Source: Streptomyces sp. S465 (GTDB lineage: Bacteria; Actinomycetota; Actinomycetes; Streptomycetales; Streptomycetaceae). Taken from it: a stretch of DNA of 64,000 nucleotides. Below the pieces are notes generated by a model. That model did no database searches. It was given only the letters and a program-made list of their open reading frames with translations, and was not told the DNA's origin. This document shows positions 34,456 to 42,860 of the stretch, piece by piece. The translations under genes were made by a program, and so were the position numbers. The stretch is from contig NZ_CP114036.1 in the NCBI RefSeq assembly GCF_026898115.1, forward strand, positions 6,256,001 to 6,320,000, given 5' to 3'. Positions within the stretch are counted from its first letter, which is position 1, and the number at the start of each line of letters is the position of its first letter.

Positions 34456-34500
34456 GACGTCGGTGACGTCTGGGGACGTCGGGGGACGTCTGGGGACGTC
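34456..34500. repeat. Five GACGTC palindromes at about 10-bp spacing
   Basis: GACGTC at 34456, 34465, 34475, 34485 and 34495, in a GGGGACGTC(T/G) frame, 31-75 bp upstream of the ABM gene start. Spacing is 9, 10, 10, 10 bp. Confidence 0.75.
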
Positions 34501-34510
34501 GGGAACGCTG

Positions 34511-34557
34511 ATCGGGGTCGGAGGGGCGCCCCCGTGGTGCGCCCCTCCGACCCCGAT
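34511..34557 (-). terminator. 19-bp perfect inverted repeat after the PadR gene
   Basis: Arms ATCGGGGTCGGAGGGGCGC and its complement around a 9-nt loop, 53 bp past the PadR stop and upstream of the ABM gene. Probable terminator. Confidence 0.75.
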
Positions 34558-34609
34558 CCTCAAACTTCAACCGCGCTTGAAGTCAACAGGGAGCGGACGG
34601 AGTCCGGTC

Positions 34610-35755
34610 CTACGCCCGTCCGCCCCGCAGCAGCTCGCCGATCCGTGCCGCGGCCGACCCCAGCTGATGGCGGGCGTCGGCCAGTTGGGCATCGGTCACC
34701 CCGTGGTCGCGGGCCGCGTCGCGGATGTCGTCGCGGAACCGGTCGAGCAGCCGTTCCAGATCGCGGACGGGGTCACCGGAGGGGGCGAAGTCCCTGGCCC
34801 AGTCGGGCTCTCGCACCCCGGCCGCGCCACGGTCGTCCCCGGCCGCGCCGCCGTCGTCCCCGGCCGGCCGCGCTTCCTCGCGGCCGCCCTCCGGCTTCGT
34901 CAGGTCCACCCGCTCGGCCGTGACCTTCGGCCCGGACGTCTCGTCGTCCCAGCCTCCGCCCCAGTCCCAGCCGCGGTCCGAGCCCTGGCCGGAGCTTCGG
35001 TCCGGGCTTTGGTCCGAGCGCGGGGTGCCCTGCCGGGAGATCCGGCCCATCGCGCGCGACACCTCGGCCAGTCCCTCGCGCACCGCCTGCTGCCAGTCGC
35101 CCGCCCGGATGTGCTCCTGCGTCTGCTCCTGGACCCGCCGGGCGATCCGCTGGACCTCCTCGCGTGCGAACTCCTGCGCGTCCTTGGCCTGCTTACGGGC
35201 GCGCTGCGCGTCCTGCCGTGCCCGCCGGCTCTCCTCCTTCGCCCGGCGCGCCTGCTCCTTCCACTCCTCCTTCGCGCGCCGCATCTCCTCCTTCGCCTGC
35301 CGCCAGGTCTCCTTGTCGCCCCACGCCCCCTCCCACGGGCCGTGTGTGTCCTGGGTGTCGCCGGAGGCACGGGTCCGCTGGGCCGCCTCCCGCATCTCCC
35401 GCCGCAGATCGTTCGCGGAGCCGCGGACGTCCTCCCGGATCTCGGCGGCGAGTTCGGCGACCGACTCGCGGATCTCCAGCTCCAGGTCGGCCAGCTCACC
35501 GCCGCGGTCGGCCAGTTCGGCTCGTCCGGCGTCGGTGAGGGAGTAGACCTTGCGGCCGCCCTCGGTGGTGTGGGTGACCAGGCCCTCGGACTCCAGCTTG
35601 GCCAGCCGTGGATAGACGGTGCCGGCCGAGGGCGCGTACAGCCCCTGGAACCGCTCCTCCAGCAGACGGATGACCTCATAGCCGTGGCGCGGCGCCTCGT
35701 CGAGCAGCTTGAGCAGATACAGGCGCAGCCGGCCGTGCGCGAATACGGGTGGCAT
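34610..35755 (-). CDS. PadR-family regulator with long charged coiled-coil extension
   Basis: 381 residues. The N-terminal winged helix (LRLYLLKLLDEAPRHGYEVI, SAGTVYPRLAKLESEGLV) is PadR. Residues about 75-230 are a strongly charged Glu/Arg/Lys helix predicted as coiled coil (KEEMRRAKEEWKEQARRAKE). A disordered Gly/Asp stretch and a final helical segment (PVRDLERLLDRFRDDIRDAA) follow. Typical PadRs have 110-180 residues. The start shares one base with the stop of the DUF4097 gene (TGATG), so the pair is an operon. Confidence 0.85.
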   Translation of the reverse strand: MPPVFAHGRLRLYLLKLLDEAPRHGYEVIRLLEERFQGLYAPSAGTVYPRLAKLESEGLVTHTTEGGRKVYSLTDAGRAELADRGGELADLELEIRESVAELAAEIREDVRGSANDLRREMREAAQRTRASGDTQDTHGPWEGAWGDKETWRQAKEEMRRAKEEWKEQARRAKEESRRARQDAQRARKQAKDAQEFAREEVQRIARRVQEQTQEHIRAGDWQQAVREGLAEVSRAMGRISRQGTPRSDQSPDRSSGQGSDRGWDWGGGWDDETSGPKVTAERVDLTKPEGGREEARPAGDDGGAAGDDRGAAGVREPDWARDFAPSGDPVRDLERLLDRFRDDIRDAARDHGVTDAQLADARHQLGSAAARIGELLRGGRA

Positions 35756-36681
35756 CAGAGGACCTTTCCCTCGGGGCCGTCGGTGGTGGCCGTGTCCGTG
35801 GCCGTGGCCTTGTCCGTGTCCGTGTCTGTGTCCGTGGCCTTGTCCGTGTCGTCCTCGGACGGTGGACGGCGCAGCAGCGCGATGGCGCCCGAGACGGTGG
35901 TGGCCTTGAGGCTGCCACGGCCCGCGCCCAGCCGGCCGGTGATCCGCTTGGCCCCCCACTGGCCGCCGACCCGCAGAGCGTCGAAGCCGTTGGTGAGCGA
36001 GCCGCTGGCCGTGTTGGCCTCGACCTCGGCGTCGGCGGGGTGCGGCAGCCGGATGGCGATCTCGCCGGAGACGGTGGTGAGCCCGATGTCGGAGCCCTTC
36101 GGGGCGGGCGCCAGGTCGAGCACCATGTCGCCGCTGACCGACTCGGCCCGTACGGAGGGCCCCGAGCCCTCGATCACGGTGAGGTCGCCGGAGACGGAGT
36201 GGAACCGCAGCTCGCCGGTGACGGCCTGCGCCTCGACCCGGCCGGAGACGGTGTCGGCCTGGACCGGCCCGGTGAGCCGGAGCAGGGTGAAGTCGCCGGA
36301 GACACCGCGCAGGTCGGCCCGGCCCGCCAGCCCGGAGACCACGGCGGAGCCCCCGATGACGCCGACCGTGGCGTCGGTCCCGGCCGGCACGGTGAGGGTG
36401 ACGTGGACGGTGCGGTCCCACTGTCCGAGCCACTTGCGGAAGCCCTTCCAGGGGAAGCCCTTCCAGGTGAGGTCGGGATAGCCGACGCGCAGCGTGCCGC
36501 CGACGTGGGTGACCTCGAGCGGATGGCCGTCGATCTGTGTGACCTCGAGGCGGGCGGGGCCGGTGCCGGCGCCGACCACGTTGACCGTGCCGCCCGCGAT
36601 ATGGACGTCGAGCGTGGACACCGGGTCGTCGAGGGTGAGCTTCTGTGGCGCGGTGATCGACCACTCTGATCGGGCTGACAT
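35755..36681 (-). CDS. DUF4097 adhesin-like beta-helix protein
   Basis: 308 residues. Repeated short strands with Val-Ser-Gly-Asp/Glu turns (GVSGDFTLLRL, SVSGDLTVIEG, TVSGEIAIRLP) form the DUF4097 right-handed beta-solenoid, without a signal peptide. It ends in an Asp/Thr/Lys-rich tail coded by a simple GTCCGT-type repeat. DUF4097 genes are often paired with PadR or ECF regulators in envelope stress circuits. ATG 36681. Operon leader of the PadR gene. Confidence 0.82.
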   Translation of the reverse strand: MSARSEWSITAPQKLTLDDPVSTLDVHIAGGTVNVVGAGTGPARLEVTQIDGHPLEVTHVGGTLRVGYPDLTWKGFPWKGFRKWLGQWDRTVHVTLTVPAGTDATVGVIGGSAVVSGLAGRADLRGVSGDFTLLRLTGPVQADTVSGRVEAQAVTGELRFHSVSGDLTVIEGSGPSVRAESVSGDMVLDLAPAPKGSDIGLTTVSGEIAIRLPHPADAEVEANTASGSLTNGFDALRVGGQWGAKRITGRLGAGRGSLKATTVSGAIALLRRPPSEDDTDKATDTDTDTDKATATDTATTDGPEGKVL

Positions 36682-36728
36682 CCCTGGCCTCCCCTGGCTG
36701 GACGTGCGATACGCCGACTGGACGCAAC

Positions 36729-36755
36729 ATATCGTGTCTCTGCTCAACACGATAT
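36729..36755. promoter_or_regulatory. Candidate PadR auto-operator
   Basis: Perfect dyad ATATCGTGT-N9-ACACGATAT, 48 bp upstream of the DUF4097 start. Its AT-rich form and spacing fit PadR operators. Binding is inferred. Confidence 0.65.
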
Positions 36756-36937
36756 ATCGCGGTCGCGCGGAGTCAAGCCTGGTCCGGTGTCGGCTGCCCT
36801 CCGCTCCGGCCGCGCTCCGCTTCTGCCGTGCCGTGCCGTGCCGTGCCTGGCCCGGCTCCGCGCACATTTCCCCCACGGGGGCCGGGGTGCCCTCTTCCTT
36901 CCCCTCTCCGGGAAAAGCCTCCGCTCCAGGAATATCC

Positions 36938-36966
36938 CTAGAGTCACGCTAGAGTCCTGGTCGAGC
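36938..36966 (+). promoter_or_regulatory. SARP-type heptamer repeats before the A-T-TE gene
   Basis: CTAGAGT at 36938, CTAGAGT at 36949 and GTCGAGC at 36960: three heptamers at exactly 11-bp spacing, the SARP box arrangement. A GATACT -10-like hexamer is at 36987. They lie 67-95 bp before the synthetase start. Confidence 0.7.
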
Positions 36967-37032
36967 ATCATGGAGGACGAATGTTCGATACTGTTACCTT
37001 CGTTAACCTCGGAATCGGGAAGGAAGAGAGCC

Positions 37033-39900
37033 GTGGGGGTAATGACGACATCACCCTTGAAAAGCTCGGCGCCAGAGGAAACCCCGGAGCCGCGCTCGGT
37101 CGCCGGGTTGCTGCTGCGGGCGGCGCGCGACCACCCCCATTCGGGGGTGCGCTATCTGACCGGGCCGGCGGCGGATGAATCCATACGCCAGTCCTATCCG
37201 GAACTTCTGGAATCGGCGCTCGTTCTCCTCTCCGCACTCCGGGACCGGGGATTGCGGCCGGGGGACAAGGCGGCCCTGCTGCTGGACCGTCAGCCGGAAT
37301 TCCTGGCCGTCTTCTGGGCCTGTCTGCTGGGCGGCTTCGTACCCTGCCCGATGGTGCCGATTCCCGGCGACCCGGCCCGCTGGGCCGCCCAACTCGCCCA
37401 TGTGAACCGGCTGCTGGACGGCCCCCTGCTGGTCACCACCGAGGCGATGCGTGCCGAGCTGCCCGATGTGCCCGGACTCGCGGTGGCCGTGGTGGAGGAG
37501 GTGCGGGAGGCCGGGGAGTCCGCCGGCGCCGGGCGCGGGCAGCCGCCCGCCGTGCACTCCGCGGCCCCGGAGGACCTCGCCCTGCTGGTGCTGACCTCCG
37601 GCTCCACCGGGAATTCCAAGGCGGTCATGCTCACCCATGGAAATATTCTCGCGGCCATGGCCGGAAAGGCGGGAAAGCAGCGGCTCACCGCCGCCGACAC
37701 CACCTTCAACTGGATTTCCTACGACCATGTGGCCGCACTGCTGGAAGCGCATATGCTGCCGCTGTACGTGGGTGCCGAGCAATTGCACGCGGAAGCCGCG
37801 GTCATTCTCGAGGAGCCGCCGCGGTTCCTCCGGATCATCTCCCGGCACAAGGTCACGATGACCTTTACGCCGAATTTTCTCCTCGGCCCGCTCAATGCCG
37901 CCGCCCGTGATATGGCGGAGGAGATATCCGCGGGTGGTGAAGGGCTCGATCTCAGCGCGCTGCGCCATATCATCAGCGGCGGCGAGGCGAATGTCGTCGC
38001 GACCGGCGAGGCATTCCTCGACCACTACGCCCCGTACGGTCTGCGGAAGACCGCGCTCTGGCCCGCCTTCGGCATGACCGAGACCTGCGCCGGCAGCGTC
38101 TACAACCGCGCGTTCCCCGCCACCGACGCGGGCCAGGAGTTCGCCAACCTCGGCACCCCCGTCGAGGGTCTGCGGATCCGGATCGCGGATGACGACCACC
38201 GGGCGCTGCCCGCGGGCGAGATCGGCGAACTCCAGCTCAGCGGGCCGATGATCACCACCGGCTACTACCGCGACGAGGAGGCCACCCGGGCGGCCTTCAC
38301 CCCCGACGGCTGGTTCCGCAGCGGCGACCTGGGCCGGATCGACGAGGGCCGGCTCACCCTCGTCGGCCGCAGCAAGGACAGCGTCATCGTCAATGGCGTC
38401 AACTACTTCAGCCATGAGATAGAGGCCGCCCTGGAACAGCTCGACGACGTGGCCGGCGGCTATGTCGCGGCGTTCCCGACCCGCCGCCCCGGCAGCGACA
38501 CCGAACAGCTGGTGATCGCCGTCAGCCCCGAACCGGCGGACGACGACGAGGCCGGGCTGCACCGCATGATCACCGCGGTGCGCTCCACCGTCGTGATCCA
38601 CTGGGGCTTCCGGCCGTTCCTCATCCTGCCGCTGCCCAAGGACGCCTTCCCCAAGACCAGCCTCGGCAAGACGCTGCGCCGGCGGATGCGCCACCGCCTG
38701 GAGTCCGGCGCGTACGACGAGGTCATCGCGCGGGTCGCGGAGCTGACCACGCGCCGGCTCGGCGGCCACACCCCGCCCGAGGGCGAGACCGAGCGGGTTC
38801 TCGCCGAGATCTACGCCGAGATGTTCGACACCGTCCCGGAGCGGATCAGCGCCACCGCGAGCTTCTTCGACCTGGGCGGCACCTCGCTGGACATCCTGCG
38901 GCTGCGGCGCCAGGTGCACCGGCGCCTGGGGGTCGCCGAGCTGCCGGTCATCACGGTGCTCACGGCGCCGTCGGTGCGACAGCTCGCCGCCCGGCTCGGC
39001 GCCCGGCTCACCGACGGCGGCGCGCCCGCCGCCGCGGCGTACGACCCGGTCGTACCGCTCCAGACCGGCGGCGAGAAGACCCCGCTGTTCTGCGTCCACC
39101 CCGGGGTCGGCGAGGTGCTGGTCTTCGTCAACCTCGCCAAGTACTTCGTCGGCGACCGGCCGTTCTACGCGCTGCGCGCCCGTGGCTTCGACGAGGGCGA
39201 GCAGCCCTTCACGAGCTTCGAGGAGATGGTGGACTGCTATGTGGCGGCCATCCGCGCCCGCCAGCCGCACGGCCCGTACGCCGTCGCCGGCTACTCCTAC
39301 GGCGGCGCCGTGGCCTTCGAGATCGCCAAGGCGCTCGAGGCCGAGGGGGAGCGGGTCGACTTCGTCGGCAGCTTCAACCTCCCCCCGCACATCAAGTACC
39401 GCATGGAGGAGCTCGACTTCGTCGAGACCGCGACCAACCTCGCCTTCTTCCTCGACCTGATCAACAAGAAGCAGTCGCTCGACCTGCCCGCCGAACTGCG
39501 CCCGCTGCCCAAGGAGGAGCAGCTCGCGCGCCTGCTGGGGCTCGCCCCGCGCGCCCGGCTGGACGAACTCGACCTGGACCTGGCCACGTTCACCGGCTGG
39601 GCGGAGCTGGCCCACGGCCTCACCGCGCTCGGCCGCGACTACCACCCCAGCGGCACCACCCGGTCCATGACGGTCTTCTACGCGATCCCGCTGCGCGGCA
39701 CCAAGGAGGACTGGCTGGAGCACGAGCTGCGCCGGTGGGACGAGCACACCAGGGAGCCGAACCGGTACGTGGACGTACCCGGAGAGCACTACACACTGAT
39801 GGGCCCCCGGCATGTCGCGGCCTTCCAGGCCATCCTGCGCGCGGAACTCGACCGTGCGCTGAGCGACGCGGACCGGGCCCGGACCACGGACCAGGTATGA
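37033..39900 (+). CDS. NRPS-like synthetase, A-T-TE (aryl-pyruvate dimerising, TerA/EchA/RalA type)
   Basis: About 955 residues. Adenylation domain (about 20-560): LTSGSTGNSKAVMLTHGN (A3), FGMTETC (A5), GWFRSGDLGRID (A7), KTSLGKTLRRR with the A10 Lys. Carrier domain with Ser in FFDLGGTSLDILRLR near residue 620. Thioesterase with GYSYGGA near residue 756. The stretch FNWISYDHVAALLEAH replaces the amino-acid-specific A4 region and resembles atromentin/polyporic-acid and ralfuranone synthetases, which load an aryl-pyruvate and dimerise it. Expected product: polyporic acid or a furanone. GTG 37033 has GAAGGAAG before it; ATG 37042 is also possible. Leads a three-gene operon. Confidence 0.88.
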   Translation: MGVMTTSPLKSSAPEETPEPRSVAGLLLRAARDHPHSGVRYLTGPAADESIRQSYPELLESALVLLSALRDRGLRPGDKAALLLDRQPEFLAVFWACLLGGFVPCPMVPIPGDPARWAAQLAHVNRLLDGPLLVTTEAMRAELPDVPGLAVAVVEEVREAGESAGAGRGQPPAVHSAAPEDLALLVLTSGSTGNSKAVMLTHGNILAAMAGKAGKQRLTAADTTFNWISYDHVAALLEAHMLPLYVGAEQLHAEAAVILEEPPRFLRIISRHKVTMTFTPNFLLGPLNAAARDMAEEISAGGEGLDLSALRHIISGGEANVVATGEAFLDHYAPYGLRKTALWPAFGMTETCAGSVYNRAFPATDAGQEFANLGTPVEGLRIRIADDDHRALPAGEIGELQLSGPMITTGYYRDEEATRAAFTPDGWFRSGDLGRIDEGRLTLVGRSKDSVIVNGVNYFSHEIEAALEQLDDVAGGYVAAFPTRRPGSDTEQLVIAVSPEPADDDEAGLHRMITAVRSTVVIHWGFRPFLILPLPKDAFPKTSLGKTLRRRMRHRLESGAYDEVIARVAELTTRRLGGHTPPEGETERVLAEIYAEMFDTVPERISATASFFDLGGTSLDILRLRRQVHRRLGVAELPVITVLTAPSVRQLAARLGARLTDGGAPAAAAYDPVVPLQTGGEKTPLFCVHPGVGEVLVFVNLAKYFVGDRPFYALRARGFDEGEQPFTSFEEMVDCYVAAIRARQPHGPYAVAGYSYGGAVAFEIAKALEAEGERVDFVGSFNLPPHIKYRMEELDFVETATNLAFFLDLINKKQSLDLPAELRPLPKEEQLARLLGLAPRARLDELDLDLATFTGWAELAHGLTALGRDYHPSGTTRSMTVFYAIPLRGTKEDWLEHELRRWDEHTREPNRYVDVPGEHYTLMGPRHVAAFQAILRAELDRALSDADRARTTDQV

Positions 39901-39934
39901 GCCCGATGGGGCGAGGCACAAGGAGAAGAGCAGG

Positions 39935-40924
39935 GTGGAAGGCAAGAAGATCCTGATCACCGGAGGCACCGGGCAGGTCGCCCGGCCGGTGGCCGAGGCA
40001 CTGGCCGAGCGCAATGAGGTGTGGTGCCTGGGCCGGTTCGGCACCCCGGGCGTCGAGAAGGAACTGAACGACCACGGGATCACCACGCACCACTGGGACA
40101 TGGACGACCTGGGCGCGGCGGCGTACGAGGGGCTGCCGGACGACTTCACCCACGTCCTCCACTCGGCGGTGCGGCGCGGTGAGGACGGCGACGTCACCGC
40201 GGCCGTCGAGGTCAACTCGGTGGCCTGCGGGCGGCTGATGAGCCACTGCCGGAAGGCGGAGGCGTTCCTCTTCGTCTCCACCGGAGCGCTCTACAAGCGG
40301 CAGACCCTCGACCATCCGTACACCGAGGACGACCCCGTCGACGGGGTGGCCGACTGGCTGCCCGCCTACCCGGTGGGCAAGATCGCCGCAGAGGGCGCGG
40401 TACGGGCGTTCGCCCATGTGCTGAACCTGCCGACGACCATCGCCCGGCTCAACATCGCCTACGGCCCCGGCGGCTACGGCGGGGTGCCGATGCTCTACTT
40501 CAAGCGGATGCTCGCGGGTGAGCCGATACCGGTGCCCCGGGCGGGCCAGAACTGGTGCTCGCTCCTCCACACCGACGATCTCGTCGCCCAGGTCCCCGCT
40601 CTGTGGCAGGCCGCCCGGACCCCGGCCACGCTGGTCAACTGGGGCGGGGACGAGGCGGTCGGGATGACCGACTGCGTACGCCATATGGAGGCGCTCACCG
40701 GGGTGCGGGCCCGGCTCGTGCCGAGCGAGGTCACCCGCGAGACGTATCGGTTCGACCCCACCCGGCGGCGGGAGATCACCGGCCCCTGCCGGGTGCCGTG
40801 GCGCGAGGGCGTGCGCCGCACGCTCCAGGCGCACCACCCCGAGCGCCTTCTGCCCGAGCACCACCTGCCCGAGCAGCTTCCGTCCGAGCACCATCTGCCC
40901 GAGCCGCCGCGCGGCGCCGTCTGA
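39935..40924 (+). CDS. NAD-dependent epimerase/reductase, TerB/EchB-like
   Basis: 329 residues, GTG start. Extended-SDR Rossmann motif ILITGGTGQVARPVAEAL at the N terminus and YPVGKIAAEG in the YxxxK position near residue 146. In terfestatin/echoside loci the equivalent protein reduces the dihydroxyquinone made by the A-T-TE enzyme. The C-terminal 28 residues are a His/Leu/Pro/Glu repeat (HHLPEQLPSEHHLPEP) that looks disordered. 34 bp after the synthetase stop. Confidence 0.82.
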   Translation: MEGKKILITGGTGQVARPVAEALAERNEVWCLGRFGTPGVEKELNDHGITTHHWDMDDLGAAAYEGLPDDFTHVLHSAVRRGEDGDVTAAVEVNSVACGRLMSHCRKAEAFLFVSTGALYKRQTLDHPYTEDDPVDGVADWLPAYPVGKIAAEGAVRAFAHVLNLPTTIARLNIAYGPGGYGGVPMLYFKRMLAGEPIPVPRAGQNWCSLLHTDDLVAQVPALWQAARTPATLVNWGGDEAVGMTDCVRHMEALTGVRARLVPSEVTRETYRFDPTRRREITGPCRVPWREGVRRTLQAHHPERLLPEHHLPEQLPSEHHLPEPPRGAV

Positions 40925-40939
40925 GGAGTGGCGAACACC

Positions 40940-41338
40940 ATGGCATCACCGAACATCGAGGCCATCCGCGCCTCCTACGCCGGTTTCCGCGAGCGCGACA
41001 TCGAGGGCATCCTGTCGGGCCTGCACCCCGATGTGGAGTGGGTCCATCCGAAGGGGATGGACAGGTACGGGCTCGGTGGCACCAAGCGGGGCCATGCGGG
41101 GGTCAAGGAGTTCCTCGCCCATGTGCCGACCGTGCTGGGCGGGATGAGGCTCACGCCGAGGGAGTTCATCGAACAGGGCGACCGGGTCGTGGTGTTCGGC
41201 ACCCGTGAGGTGACCTCGCTGCGCGGTACGACCGTGACCCTGGACTTCGTCCACTCGTGGACGATGCGGGACGGCAAGGCGGCGCGGATGGAGGACATCT
41301 TCGACACCGTGGCGTTCCATGAGCTGATCGAGAGCTGA
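40940..41338 (+). CDS. NTF2/SnoaL-like protein, TerC/EchC-like
   Basis: 132 residues, one NTF2-fold domain: IEAIRASYAGFRERDIEGIL helices and LDFVHSWTMRDGKAARMEDI strands. SnoaL-like proteins act as isomerases or dehydratases. In the terphenyl pathway this partner completes reduction/dehydration of polyporic acid to the p-terphenyl triol. GAGGAG precedes ATG 40940. Last gene of the operon; a 19-bp hairpin follows. Confidence 0.82.
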   Translation: MASPNIEAIRASYAGFRERDIEGILSGLHPDVEWVHPKGMDRYGLGGTKRGHAGVKEFLAHVPTVLGGMRLTPREFIEQGDRVVVFGTREVTSLRGTTVTLDFVHSWTMRDGKAARMEDIFDTVAFHELIES

Positions 41339-41352
41339 CCGGAATCACCCAC

Positions 41353-41397
41353 CGGTCGCCCGCGCCCGCGCCTCCTCGGCGCGGGCGCGGGCGACCG
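41353..41397. terminator. 19-bp hairpin between the terphenyl-type operon and nitroreductase
   Basis: Perfect stem CGGTCGCCCGCGCCCGCGC with loop CTCCTCG, followed by TTT. It serves both convergent genes. Confidence 0.88.
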
Positions 41398-41406
41398 TTT
41401 CAGGTC

Positions 41407-42027
41407 TCAGACCGTACGGAAGACCTCCTCGTACTCCAGCCGCGGCAGCCGGCCCAGCCAGGCGTCCGGACCCGGCTTGCCGATGTTGACCACACAAACC
41501 GCCGCGTGCCGCCCGTCGCCGAAGAACTCCTTGGAGACGGCCGCGTGGTCGAAGCCGACCATCGGCCCGGCGGCGAGCCCCGCGGCGCGTACGCCCAGGA
41601 TGAAGTAGCCCACCTGAAGGGCGGTGTTGAAGTGCGCCGACGCCTCCCGGACGCCGGGGTCGGCGAAGATCGCCTGCGGGTTCTCCAGGAACGGCACCAG
41701 CCGCGGCAGCTCCTCATGGAAGTCCAGGTCCGCGGCGAGCACCGCCACCAGCGGCGCCTGGGCCGTCTTCTCCTGGTTCCGCCCCGTCATATGCGCCACC
41801 AGCCGGGCGCGCGCCTCCTGCGAGCGCACCAGGACCACCCGCAGCGGCTGCTGGTTCATCGAGGTGGGGGCGTACTTGACCAGCTCGTGGATCGCGCGCA
41901 CCTGCTCCTCCGTCACCGGCTCGTCGGTGAAGGTGTTGGCCGTGCGGGCGTCCAGGAACAGCTGCCGCTGTGCCTCCGGCGCCAGGGTGAGGGGGCTCAG
42001 TGCCGCGCTGCTCTCCGGTGCGCTCAT
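41407..42027 (-). CDS. Nitroreductase-family FMN oxidoreductase (RutE/HadB-like)
   Basis: 206 residues. Nitroreductase fold: LFLDARTANTFTDEPV, YAPTSMNQQPLRVVLV and FNTALQVGYFILGVRAAGL. The RutE/YdfG-partner type reduces malonic semialdehyde or quinone-like substrates with FMN. AAGGAGAG before ATG 42027. Divergent from the TetR gene across 116 bp with candidate TetR half-sites, so it is likely the TetR target. Confidence 0.85.
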   Translation of the reverse strand: MSAPESSAALSPLTLAPEAQRQLFLDARTANTFTDEPVTEEQVRAIHELVKYAPTSMNQQPLRVVLVRSQEARARLVAHMTGRNQEKTAQAPLVAVLAADLDFHEELPRLVPFLENPQAIFADPGVREASAHFNTALQVGYFILGVRAAGLAAGPMVGFDHAAVSKEFFGDGRHAAVCVVNIGKPGPDAWLGRLPRLEYEEVFRTV

Positions 42028-42050
42028 GGAGCTCTCCTTGGTGAATTCAT

Positions 42051-42104
42051 TGGACTGGACGGCCTAGTCCACTGCGATGAGCGAAGGCTAGACTCACAAG
42101 TCCA
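42051..42104. promoter_or_regulatory. Candidate TetR operators (four TGGACT half-sites)
   Basis: TGGACT-N9-AGTCCA at 42051-42071 and TAGACT-N4-AGTCCA at 42089-42104, between divergent nitroreductase and tetR genes. Confidence 0.55.
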
Positions 42105-42143
42105 TCGGAGGCAAGACCGGCTCGGAACAAGGAGGTTGGGCCG

Positions 42144-42860
42144 TTGCGGACGGACAACGGTCCCCGGCGCAGCGCCGCGGGGCGGCCCGCGGGCCCCCAG
42201 CCCGCCAAGCGGCAGGCGATAGTGGAGGCGGCCGTGGCCGTCTTCCTGCGCGAGGGATACACCCGGGCGAGTGTGGACGTCATCGCGGACGAGGCCCGGG
42301 TGTCCAAGCAGACCGTCTACAACCACTTCGGCGGCAAGGAGCGGCTGTTCATCGCCGCCGTCGAGGAGGAGCGGGAGCGGGTGGCGGCCGGTTTCGCCGC
42401 CAGTGCCCCGGACGTCCCCGGACCGGACCGCGCCCAGGCGCCCGGCGCTCCCGGTACTTCCGCCGCTCCCGGCACCGGCCCGTACGACGGCGGCGAGGCC
42501 CACGCCGCCCTGACCGCCTTCGGCCGCCGGGTGCTCGCCGTACTCCTCGACGAACGCGCCTCCGCCCTGCGCCGCCTGGTGATCTCCGAGGTCGCCCGGC
42601 ACCCCTCGCTGCGCCCCGCGTGCGCGGAGGGGGAACCCCGCCAACTGGTCGCGTACGTCGCCGAGATGCTCGCCCGGCGCACCGACCGCGGTGAGCTGAG
42701 CGTGCCGGACCCGGCCACCGCCGCCCGGCAGTTCGTGGCCCTGATCGTCCAGCAGGGGCTCCACCAGTCGATGTACGGCACCCACCCGCTCGCCGATGAG
42801 GCGGCCGCGGCCATCTGCGAGAGCGCCGCCGATCTGCTCGTCCGCGCCTACCGCCGATGA
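42144..42860 (+). CDS. TetR-family transcriptional regulator
   Basis: 238 residues from a TTG start preceded by AAGGAGG. HTH RASVDVIADEARVSKQTVYNHFGGKERLF near residues 42-68, and TetR_C-type ligand domain. An Ala/Pro/Gly-rich insert (about 90-115) splits the ligand domain. Its stop overlaps the SARP start by four bases (ATGA). Confidence 0.87.
   Translation: MRTDNGPRRSAAGRPAGPQPAKRQAIVEAAVAVFLREGYTRASVDVIADEARVSKQTVYNHFGGKERLFIAAVEEERERVAAGFAASAPDVPGPDRAQAPGAPGTSAAPGTGPYDGGEAHAALTAFGRRVLAVLLDERASALRRLVISEVARHPSLRPACAEGEPRQLVAYVAEMLARRTDRGELSVPDPATAARQFVALIVQQGLHQSMYGTHPLADEAAAAICESAADLLVRAYRR

Noticed and set aside
36970..37032. Earlier ATG start for the A-T-TE gene at 36970
   Set aside because: It would place the start within four bases of the SARP repeats and before the -10-like box. 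GTG 37033 has a better ribosome site.
42057..42075. dre-like arms ACTGG/CCACT near tetR
   Set aside because: Spacing differs from a dre site, and TetR half-sites explain the sequence better.
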